Below, piece by piece: positions 13,393 through 27,964 of a DNA stretch of 51,027 nucleotides. The translations under genes and the position numbers were made by a program. The notes beneath the pieces are model-generated. The model saw only the letters and a program-made list of their open reading frames with translations, ran no database searches and was not told the DNA's origin. This stretch comes from Leptospira alstonii serovar Sichuan str. 79601 (GTDB lineage Bacteria > Spirochaetota > Leptospiria > Leptospirales > Leptospiraceae), in the NCBI RefSeq assembly GCF_000347175.1, contig NZ_ANIK01000081.1, forward strand, positions 1 through 51,027, read 5' to 3'. The number at the start of each line of letters is the position of its first letter. Position 1 is the first letter of the stretch.

Positions 13393-14609
<1,217 letters not shown>

Positions 14610-14839
14610 TTCCATTTTTCCGGGTGAAACATTCACCCGGAACATTCCTCTTCGATTTAAAATCCTATTTTTTTAAAAACAATTTAGATCTCAATTCAAA
14701 GAAACCATAAATAAACCGGTTCGTTTTGTAGGGAGTCACTTTCGTTTAATTTGCAAGAGCTCCCACATTTCAAGTTGAAATTCCCGAAGCGTCGAATCTG
14801 AGTCGCCGACGCACCCGAGAATTTTTCACAACAAAACCT

Positions 14840-15937
14840 TTATGCGGAAACGGTCTCCAATTGTTTCTTTTTAGCAGTTACGGTTCGGGCTTCTCCATAA
14901 GTCATCCATTGGCCGGTTTTCGAATCGATCACCTTACAGCGAGAAGTTGATTGAATGTAATCTCCGAAAATCGTATCTCTTTCGGAAATATTATCCCCAT
15001 AAACCGTCTTGATTTCATTCAGGGCGCGTTTCAGATTGTAAAATGGAATTTTCATGTGAACGTGATGCGGCATATGAATGAAAATATTATGAAAGAAAAA
15101 ATTCATGATCGGATTGATGTGATAATTGACGGTTCCCTTCATCTGTCCGTAAAACGGAGTCCATTCCTCTTTTGTTTTCCATGGGATTTTGGAATGAATG
15201 TGGTGAACGTAAACCGTGATTCCCATAAAATAATTCCATGCGATAAAAGGTAGCAAACAAACCTTAGTGAACATCCACAACCCCGTTCCGACATTGAAAA
15301 CTCCGGAGCCGGAATAAGCGCCGAAATAAAAAACGAGACCGGATGAAATCAACGCGAAAGAAAGCATAATCCATTTATCTCTTCCCGCTTCCTTAAGAGG
15401 AGCCGTAAACAAAACCATTCCTTTAAGCCAAACTTCGATCATATAATAAAAACCGCCGCCCCAAGCCGACCAGAAAAATCGATGCGTTAACTTTTTAAAT
15501 ATTCCAAATTTTGCATATTCCTCCGTTGTCACCGGATGCCATACGAAATCACCCTGTCTTTTAATCGTATGTCCGTGATGGATTCTATTATGGCCGTACG
15601 CCCATTGATTGTATGCATGTAAGGAAGGGAGCATCGCAATCTGTCCGATCCAATACTGAAGAAATTTACTTTTGAATAGCGCTTCGTGAGCGCAATCGTG
15701 TCCTACGATAAACAGTGCGGCGATCGTCATCCCCGCAAAAAACCACAAAAAAGGAAGAATGTACCAGTTATTTACATTCCAAAGAAGTGTTATCGCGAGA
15801 CCGAAAAAAAACAAATCTCTCAAAAAGTAACCGATCCCTTTGATTGCGGGATTTGCAAACGTTTCCTCCGATAGAGTTTCCCGAACGGCCCCAAGGGTTT
15901 CTTTTGGGGAATAATTGATTTTATTTTTCACTTTCAT
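14840..15937 (-). CDS. Membrane fatty acid (acyl-lipid) desaturase
   Basis: This 365-residue di-iron desaturase introduces a double bond into acyl chains of membrane lipids. All three histidine boxes are present: HDCAH (80-84), HNRIHH (116-121) and HMPHHVH (about 290-300). Hydrophobic helix pairs flank them, as in the delta-12/delta-9 acyl-lipid family. I chose the ATG at 15937 because TAAGGAG lies just upstream. An in-frame start further up would translate a palindromic operator. Regulation is likely through the two palindromes at 15951-15999. Regiospecificity cannot be told from the sequence alone. Confidence 0.9.
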   Translation of the reverse strand: MKVKNKINYSPKETLGAVRETLSEETFANPAIKGIGYFLRDLFFFGLAITLLWNVNNWYILPFLWFFAGMTIAALFIVGHDCAHEALFKSKFLQYWIGQIAMLPSLHAYNQWAYGHNRIHHGHTIKRQGDFVWHPVTTEEYAKFGIFKKLTHRFFWSAWGGGFYYMIEVWLKGMVLFTAPLKEAGRDKWIMLSFALISSGLVFYFGAYSGSGVFNVGTGLWMFTKVCLLPFIAWNYFMGITVYVHHIHSKIPWKTKEEWTPFYGQMKGTVNYHINPIMNFFFHNIFIHMPHHVHMKIPFYNLKRALNEIKTVYGDNISERDTIFGDYIQSTSRCKVIDSKTGQWMTYGEARTVTAKKKQLETVSA

Positions 15938-15950
15938 TTGATTCTCCTTA

Positions 15951-15999
15951 GCGAACGCTGTTCGCCAATGCATAGTGAACAATGTTCACTATGCATTGG
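15951..15999 (-). promoter_or_regulatory. Tandem palindromic operator upstream of the desaturase
   Basis: There is a perfect inverted repeat with 17-bp arms, CCAATGCATAGTGAACA (15965-15981) and its complement (15983-15999), separated by one base. Next to it is GCGAAC-GCT-GTTCGC (15951-15965). Both share a GAAC-N3-GTTC core, with centres 24 bp apart. On the minus strand an extended -10-like TGCTAAAAT lies just upstream, so a bound repressor would cover the transcription start. GAAC...GTTC cores of this kind are common for TetR-family regulators, but that assignment is inferred. Confidence 0.75.
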
Positions 16000-16566
16000 A
16001 TTTTAGCAAGAAAAAAATAGAGAATTTTTAGGAGTTCCCACGTTTCCGGGGAGAGGGATCACTATTTGCTGTGGGAACTCCCGCGTTTCAAGTGGATAGG
16101 ATTCCGAATGACCTTTGGAAACCTCTAAAAACCCACATTTTTTGAAAATCTATATTATAGAATGTTTTAGAAGTGCGTTTTACGCTTATCAAAATATCGA
16201 AACGAAAATTTGTAAGAGTTCCCGCACTTTAGGGTTAGGACTGACCTTAGAAGATCTCATGGAAAGGTTAATGTTTATAGAGACCGACGCGCGAGTTTCC
16301 CACAGTGGATTTATAGGGCCGTGGTGTTGGAGTTTTATTTAACGTGAGCTCAGAATAACCAATGCGAAAGCGATTGTAGTGGAAATCCTGCAATGCAACA
16401 TGATTCTAAGTATGAATATTTTGGAATATACTAATAATACAACATGTTGCTTTGCAGATTGGAACGAAAAGCGCGGTCCGGCCTTTGGCAAAGCCAAGGC
16501 CGGATTCGCCCAATCTTTATTACGTCAAATTTGCGTTTTTTAAGAAAACTCGCGTCAAAAGAAAAA
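15999..16566. repeat. Repeat-rich intergenic region upstream of the desaturase
   Basis: No gene is supported. Short palindromes of the GGAGTTCCCAC / GTGGGAACTCCCGC type lie at 16030-16041 and 16071-16084. Family B copy 1 occupies 16359-16513. Weak reading frames (16115-16342, 16444-16650) run through these repeats and have no recognisable protein character. Confidence 0.65.
16359..16513 (-). repeat. Structured repeat family B, copy 1
   Basis: Read on the minus strand: TTGGGCGAATCC, then a long stem (arms 16478-16489 and 16493-16503 around AAA, with one bulged base), then GGACCGCGCTTTTCG. A second 15-bp stem with one mismatch follows (16443-16457 with 16388-16402). The element ends with CAATCGCTTTCGCATTGG. 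Copy 3 at 44655-44794 shares the conserved linkers and keeps both stems with different bases. Confidence 0.75.
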
Positions 16567-16956
16567 CTACCGATTCAATTTAAAAAATGGGAATCGAACG
16601 GGCCTAAGTTCGTTCGGGTTCGCAATTTGGTAAAGAACGTGCTCGGATAGGGTGTGTTCGGAGGGTAGATTAGGATGTCGGAAGAAACCGATTTCTTTGA
16701 GTCCGATTCTTTTCATAACCGACTGAGAACGTGTATTCAAAACGGAAGTGAAAGAAACCACTTTTGGAAATCCAAGTCGTTCGAAGCCATAGTGCAGACA
16801 AGTAGATGCCGCTTCTGTCGCATATCCTCGGTTCCAAAAAGAAAAATTCAATCTCCAACCGATTTCGACTGCGGGAGTAAACGAGGCCTCGAAAGAGACG
16901 TTCAGAAATCCGGTAAAACCGACCCATTCTTTTGTTTGTTTCGTTTCAAAAAACAT
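16567..16956 (-). pseudogene. N-terminally truncated GNAT acetyltransferase (RimJ/RimL type)
   Basis: These 129 residues match the C-terminal two thirds of a GNAT acetyltransferase. Visible are the acetyl-CoA-binding part (WNRGYATEAASTCLHYGFERLG) and the family-typical LNTRSQSVMKRIGLKEIGFF. Full-length RimJ/RimL-like proteins run about 170-190 residues. The first beta strands, normally about 50-60 residues, are missing, and an in-frame TAA lies about 75 bases upstream. AAGGAAG precedes the ATG, so translation is possible. I favour a decaying gene fragment because the missing part contributes to the fold. The element sits next to repeat family B. Confidence 0.6.
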
Positions 16957-17301
16957 TCTTTTCTTCCTTTTCAGGGTAATTAGCCCGCCGATTTTACTTT
17001 GAGGAAAACTTAATCGTTTTTAAGGAGAATTTCGGTTCCTATTTTATTGGAACTATGAAATTCTTTTTGTGAACCAGGGTTACGAAAAATTTAGTATTGC
17101 CAAAGGGAATTCCGCCGATAATATGGATAAAGAATTACAGTTATTCATTCGATTTTCTAACTTCTAAAACGTAGTCCTATCTTAAAGTTTGCTCTTATTT
17201 CTAAGTTCTGCATCTCTAAAATTCTTCTACTTCCGGTTTCCGGAAAACGCTGTTTTTAAATCAAGATAACTTGATCTAATTTACAACCTCACGAGGCAAA
17301 T
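16957..17301. other. Intergenic region upstream of the RRM gene
   Basis: No gene and no remnant of the missing GNAT N-terminus could be read. A small inverted repeat ATCAAG-ATAA-CTTGAT (17260-17275) lies about 26 bases before the RRM start and could be part of its regulatory region. Confidence 0.45.
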
Positions 17302-17564
<263 letters not shown>

Positions 17565-17572
17565 TAGAATTG

Positions 17573-17612
17573 ATCCTAAGACCTTTTCACATGGATGTGA
17601 AAGTTTTAGGAT
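17573..17612 (+). terminator. Hairpin after the RRM gene
   Basis: ATCCTAAGACCTTTTCACAT and ATGTGAAAGTTTTAGGAT form an imperfect stem of about 18 pairs around GG, 10 bases after the stop. No U run follows. It could be a terminator or an mRNA-stabilising or autoregulatory structure. Confidence 0.5.
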
Positions 17613-17979
17613 AAGTTTCTTACCCCGAAAGAAATTCAATGAATTTCTCCTTAAGGTTCGCGAAGTAAATTTTGCGGGCATTGTAGGTTTTTAGAAATTC
17701 ATTGTTTTTAAAACGAATCCGGTCGTTTCAAAAATCGCTTGAAAGGAAAATTTCTTTTAAGCGATTTTGAAGGCCGCGTCCGAAAGTTTTCCCCATTCCA
17801 TTGCGCTCGACATACGTTTTAAAGTGAAAACTTTAGTTTAGGGTGACGTAAGAGTTCCAATGTCTCGCTCTCTACCATAACCAATCCCACAAGTTAAGAA
17901 AGCTTTTAGAACAAGAAGGATCGAAAACGCCCTTTTTCAAGTCGACTTACAGCAATTTAGTAAAACATAAATCACTAAA
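17613..17979. other. Intergenic region between the RRM gene and coaX
   Basis: I see no gene. Around 17705-17775, segments related to AAATCGCTTGAAAGG and its complement suggest a loose stem-loop. The sequence is otherwise unremarkable. The two flanking genes converge here. Confidence 0.4.
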
Positions 17980-18759
<780 letters not shown>

Positions 18760-18760
18760 T

Positions 18761-19519
<759 letters not shown>

Positions 19520-19956
19520 GCCTAATTCTATTGTAGGAAGATCGGTTTACGCAAGTAGAAAAAAGGTCGAATCGAAATCGTTTTATACGAAATGATAATC
19601 AAGTTTAAAACTTTTATCCTTTGCGAATCCTTTCTTTAACGCGAATTGGAAACGAATTTTTTTCAGTACAACAAAATTCAAACGATAAAATCAAAGATAT
19701 TCGCAAATTGAACGCTTTCGGATTGAATTAACGGCGATTTATAAATAGAGAGTTTTTGTTAAAGAATCAAAAAGTAAAATTGGTTCCGTTCCTATTACTT
19801 AAGGGCAAGATTATAACTATTTTTAGTGAGGATCGTTTTATAATTCCTTTAAACCTCAAATAAAAAGCCCCGGTATTGAACCGAGGCTTTTAAATTTCCA
19901 TTCTTCTTTTAGAAAAACGGGTTCGATTTTCACTTTAGAAAAATCTAAAGTTCTAA
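19520..19956. other. Intergenic region between birA and the thiolase gene
   Basis: No gene. The left part is the birA upstream region. The right end holds the thiolase terminator (19862-19891). Confidence 0.5.
19862..19891 (-). terminator. Terminator after the thiolase gene
   Basis: On the minus strand, AAAAGCCTCGG and CCGGGGCTTTT form an 11-pair stem with one G-U pair, followed by TTATTT. It lies about 65 bases after the stop at 19957. It fits a Rho-independent terminator closing the thioesterase-thiolase unit. Confidence 0.8.
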
Positions 19957-21282
<1,326 letters not shown>

Positions 21283-21325
21283 TTTCTTTCTCCAAACTTC
21301 AAATTCTTAATCATAAATCCTATAT

Positions 21326-22186
<861 letters not shown>

Positions 22187-22220
22187 ATCGGCCCTCCGTA
22201 TTTTTGGAGATTCTAACCCT

Positions 22221-22280
<60 letters not shown>

Positions 22281-22300
22281 ATCCCTCACTTTCAAAGTCA

Positions 22301-22329
22301 TTGACAGAAGTTTTTTCGGATGGGAAAAT
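22301..22329 (+). promoter_or_regulatory. Candidate promoter for the tetR gene
   Basis: A consensus -35 TTGACA (22301-22306) is followed after 17 bases by GAAAAT (22324-22329), a weak -10. It lies 20 bases beyond the palindromic operator. Confidence 0.4.
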
Positions 22330-22366
22330 GAACCTTATAGTATTTCTGGACATACGACGTTCCGTC

Positions 22367-22978
<612 letters not shown>

Positions 22979-23104
22979 GGGTAGATGTTAGGAATCAGTG
23001 GTTAGTTAATTTACGGAGTAAGGGAATTTTACCTTGTTAAAACCCAGTCGCCCTTTGAGGAAACCCTGATTTCTATTCACTGACTCATAGAACGTTGACA
23101 GATG

Positions 23105-23210
23105 TCATGATGTTTGATGAACAAAATTAGGAATTAAAAGACCTAAATGCTGGTGAAGCCTAACATTGTTGTAAAACGAAACGGCTGATTTCAGTAACTT
23201 ATCCAAGATC
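23105..23210 (-). pseudogene. Remnant of an IS3-type transposase C-terminus
   Basis: Translated on the minus strand, this reads [20 protein letters not shown] and then LLIPNFVHQTS with a stop. That matches the end of the rve integrase domain of IS3-family transposases (F-YN-x-x-R-x-H-x-x-L-G-x-x-x-P). Nothing further upstream of this fragment is recognisable; the frame runs on antisense to msrB. The rest of the element has been lost. Short repeats (GATGTTAGGAATCAGTGGTTAG) lie just left of it. Confidence 0.65.
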
Positions 23211-23228
23211 CAAAACGAATCTTCCGTT

Positions 23229-23729
<501 letters not shown>

Positions 23730-23855
23730 AATCTTCTCGAATTTTCGAGAAACGTTGCAACGCCCGGAAATATTCCTCCTTTCGTTTTTTGATTTTCAAG
23801 GAGCGGCAAAGAGGAAAAATCAACCCTACATCCGGACTCAACCGGGAGCAACCTT

Positions 23856-24773
23856 ATGAATGATCACCTCGCCTACGTATCCGACAATCGTTCCGTCCGA
23901 AATCCTATCCTTCAATTTTTAGCGGAAAAATGGTACTCGATTCTTTATCTCTGGCACGCGATCATAGGAATTTTCAATCAATTGGAAGATTCTCCCGAAG
24001 GTGATAAACGTCCTGTCGTGTTGGTTCCGGGATTTTTAGGTAGAACTCTTTCTTGGGAACCGATGTTAAAACATCTTTCCGCAAACGGACATCCGGTTTA
24101 CTCGGTTCCCCTCGGATTTCAAGTGGGAAACATCCGAAAAAAAAGCAAACTTTTAGAAACGTATCTGATCGAGAAAAATATCAAAGACTGTTATCTCGTA
24201 GGTCACTCGACCGGCGGTTTGATCGCTTCCGGTCTTACCTATAAAGGAAGGGACCGCGTTAAAAAAATTTTCATTGCGGGAACTCCCGTTCGAGGAACCT
24301 ATCTCGCTTATTTCTTTCCCATGTTTATTTGTAGCTGGCAAATGATGCCGAATTCCAAGTTCATTCGAGAAGTCGGCGCCGTATTCGAAAAATTACCGAA
24401 CGTTCAATCCGTTTTTACGCAAAAAGATCAAATCATCCTTCCTCCCGAAAATTCTCGTTTAGGTCATTTTGACGACGTGGAACTTCCCGAAGCCGGTCAT
24501 TTGAATTTATTTATGGGTCCGCTCGGAATCGAATGTCTGTTCGATTTGATCACCGCGGAAGAAAAGAAGGACCCGAAACCGATTATTAGAAAAGTAGAAT
24601 CTTCTAAACAACCGGAAGTTGTCGAACTTTCCAAAACTCTTTCCAAATCCCCCGCGCCTGCGTCCAAAAAAAAGTCCGCCCCTAAAAAAAGTTCCACCTC
24701 TTCAAAACCCGCAAAGCCGAAATCGGTTCCTAAGAAAAAATCGACTCCGGCAAAGAAAAAGAAGAAAAGATAA
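23856..24773 (+). CDS. Alpha/beta-hydrolase (lipase-like) with Lys-rich C-terminal tail
   Basis: This 305-residue protein has the fold markers of a lipase or esterase: oxyanion strand [10 protein letters not shown], nucleophile elbow GHSTGG, an Asp in TQKDQII, and His in AGHLNLF. The last 60-odd residues are low-complexity, made of Lys, Ser, Pro and Ala, and end KKKKKR, similar to histone H1-like tails. Such a tail could bind nucleic acid, polyanions or membrane phosphates. There is no signal peptide. Shine-Dalgarno GGGAG precedes the ATG. The substrate is unknown. Confidence 0.85.
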   Translation: MNDHLAYVSDNRSVRNPILQFLAEKWYSILYLWHAIIGIFNQLEDSPEGDKRPVVLVPGFLGRTLSWEPMLKHLSANGHPVYSVPLGFQVGNIRKKSKLLETYLIEKNIKDCYLVGHSTGGLIASGLTYKGRDRVKKIFIAGTPVRGTYLAYFFPMFICSWQMMPNSKFIREVGAVFEKLPNVQSVFTQKDQIILPPENSRLGHFDDVELPEAGHLNLFMGPLGIECLFDLITAEEKKDPKPIIRKVESSKQPEVVELSKTLSKSPAPASKKKSAPKKSSTSSKPAKPKSVPKKKSTPAKKKKKR

Positions 24774-25014
24774 CCCGCCGCGTTTTAAAAGTTAGATCTT
24801 AAACTTGTAAATCTCCGCGTAAAGGATCGATGTACAACTAAAGCGTCTCGCTGAAAGCCCGGTGGTCTGGCGATTTCAAAATAAATTTTCTTTAACGTAT
24901 ATTAGGCGATGATTCTTTTAAATCGCGCTTCTTTGATCGCGTTTTCTTTTAGATTTTTAAAGATCCGATCGTTGATAAACTACGCTTAATTTTCTCAATC
25001 GCAATCATTTCAGG

Positions 25015-25043
25015 TTGACATTCGAATTTTAAAACCGAAAAAT
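25015..25043 (+). promoter_or_regulatory. Candidate promoter of the rhodanese gene
   Basis: Consensus TTGACA (25015-25020), a 17-base spacer and AAAAAT (25038-25043). A Shine-Dalgarno GGAG precedes the ATG at 25068. The -10 is weak. Confidence 0.35.
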
Positions 25044-25067
25044 TCCAATCCTTACGGAGAAACTTTC

Positions 25068-25598
25068 ATGAGAATTTTTTTCTTTCTTTTACTGAGTCTT
25101 TGTATGAGTAACATTCTGCCGGGAAAGGGGAAACCGGCGGTTAAAACGAAAAACAAAATCCCGAATCGACTGATCGACTACAAAGCATTTCAAAATGCGG
25201 TAAATTCCTTTTCAGATGAAAGGGAATCCAAACGTCTGACGGAAGAGGATTTCTTAAAGATGATCGAAAACGAGGATGTGATTCTTTTGGACGCTCGCAG
25301 CGAATCCCGTTACAAACTCAGACATATCAAAGGCGCGGTCAGCCTACCGTTCACCGAATTTACGAAAGAATCCCTTGCAGAAACGATCCCGAACCTAAAT
25401 TCAAAAATTCTAATCTACTGCAATAACAATTTTACGGGAAGTCCGCAGGCATTTGCAGCCAAGGCGCCTCCGGCTTCTTTGAATTTATCCACATTCGTTT
25501 CCTTAAAAATTTACGGATATACCAACGTCTACGAACTCGGGCCCTTGCTGGACGTTAAAACGACAAAACTTCCCTTTGAAGGAACGGAAGTGGAATAA
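25068..25598 (+). CDS. Exported rhodanese-domain protein
   Basis: This 176-residue protein has a signal peptide (MRIFFFLLLSLCMSNILPGKG) and one rhodanese domain. Visible are ILLDARSESRYKLRHIKGAVSLPF and the active-site loop ILIYCNNNFTGSPQAFAAKA with the catalytic Cys. The loop differs from classical CRxGxR/T loops, so activity is uncertain. Close relatives are annotated as periplasmic rhodanese-like proteins. It appears to be a single-gene unit. Confidence 0.82.
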   Translation: MRIFFFLLLSLCMSNILPGKGKPAVKTKNKIPNRLIDYKAFQNAVNSFSDERESKRLTEEDFLKMIENEDVILLDARSESRYKLRHIKGAVSLPFTEFTKESLAETIPNLNSKILIYCNNNFTGSPQAFAAKAPPASLNLSTFVSLKIYGYTNVYELGPLLDVKTTKLPFEGTEVE

Positions 25599-25682
25599 TA
25601 GAAAGAAAATTCGATCCTGTGCGTCGGAGATACGACGGCTTTCCGCTCAAGTCGCTCATAACCAACCCCACAAGTACTTTTG

Positions 25683-25754
25683 GATCTGAAGATAAGAACC
25701 TTGCAGCTTGATCTTTTTGATAATGTAAAATTAAGTTTTGGGACACGCTGTAAA
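25683..25754. repeat. Dispersed repeat (ACCTTGCAGCTTGATC type), copy 1
   Basis: The stretch GAACCTTGCAGCTTGATC, then TTTTTGATAATGTA, ending in GTTTTGGGACACGCTGTAAA, closely matches 30810-30870 near the TonB receptor gene. A partial version occurs at 8050-8075. No coding function; it reads as NLIL-YQKDQAARF on the minus strand in both copies. Confidence 0.7.
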
Positions 25755-25764
25755 TCTGTCGGAA

Positions 25765-26289
25765 TTACGACAACTTCCGCGCCGCAAACAAAGGGCTGGA
25801 GCTAATGGAAAGACCGACGTAGGCCGCCGCGACCGCGTCCCAGGAATCGTCGTGTCCCGCAAGCAAGTCCACGCCTAGCAGAAGTTTCAACGCCTGACGG
25901 ATCTGTTTTTTGTCGGCGGTTCCGCTTCCCGTGGTTCCTTTTTTGATCTGGGAAACAGTAGGTTCCAAAATTTGAATATTCATTTCCGCTAATGTAACTA
26001 AAAGAACGCCCCTGGACTCGAATACGCGGGAAGCCGTTTTTTTATTCTTCGCAAAAAACATTTCCTCGACCGAGGCGACGGAAGGTTTGAACGTTTCCAG
26101 AACTTCCCTCAATCCTTTCCGCAGAATCAAAAGATTTTCCGGACTCGGAGTTCCGGAAGGGACCTCGACGGTTCCATACGTTAAGATTCGGATCTTAGAC
26201 GAGGCTTTTTCCAAAACCGCATAACCGGCCCGATGCGAACCCGGATCGATTCCGATGATTCTCAAGGAATGATCGTTTTTTTTTAACAT
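25765..26289 (-). CDS. ruvC: Holliday-junction endonuclease RuvC
   Basis: This 174-residue resolvase cuts Holliday junctions with RuvAB. The catalytic acids are visible: Asp in [15 protein letters not shown], Glu in [11 protein letters not shown], and the C-terminal HDDSWDA cluster. Length from the ATG at 26289 fits the family. A longer frame to 26490 would add 67 residues read through a GTGGGAACTCCCGC repeat and is not believed. There is no strong Shine-Dalgarno. yebC lies upstream on the same strand, the order seen in many bacteria; ruvA and ruvB are not in the window. Confidence 0.93.
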   Translation of the reverse strand: MLKKNDHSLRIIGIDPGSHRAGYAVLEKASSKIRILTYGTVEVPSGTPSPENLLILRKGLREVLETFKPSVASVEEMFFAKNKKTASRVFESRGVLLVTLAEMNIQILEPTVSQIKKGTTGSGTADKKQIRQALKLLLGVDLLAGHDDSWDAVAAAYVGLSISSSPLFAARKLS

Positions 26290-26355
26290 AAGAGAACTTC
26301 TATAGATGAATTTTAAATTTACGACGTCCATAAAAACGCCGAAGAGACATATTCT

Positions 26356-26369
26356 GTGGGAACTCCCGC
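26356..26369. repeat. Short palindrome between yebC and ruvC
   Basis: GTGGGAACTCCCGC, a near-perfect copy of the dispersed palindrome, is placed 67 bases before the ruvC start and inside its leader if yebC-ruvC are cotranscribed. Confidence 0.7.
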
Positions 26370-26539
26370 ATTGTCTTAAAAACTTGCCGGATCCTTCTTG
26401 GGATTTTGGGGCAAGTTCTATCGGGATTCTTTCCCGTTTATTTCCGGAAAAAGACAAGAAATATCGAGAATCCGTCCCGACCGCTTTCAAGATTGAAAGT
26501 CAATTCCCGCAATGATTAGCGGGACAAACTCCCTAAAAA

Positions 26540-27964
<1,425 letters not shown>

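Noticed and set aside
16115..16342. 75-residue plus-strand frame upstream of the family B repeat
   Set aside because: Low-complexity start, contains a degenerate palindrome, no homology recognised.
16359..16513. Integron attC-like site
   Set aside because: It has paired arms but no GTTRRRY/RYYYAAC core sites, and the conserved parts are linkers rather than arm ends.
26306..26515. 69-residue plus-strand frame opposite the ruvC upstream region
   Set aside because: It crosses a dispersed palindrome, and has no motif and no ribosome site.
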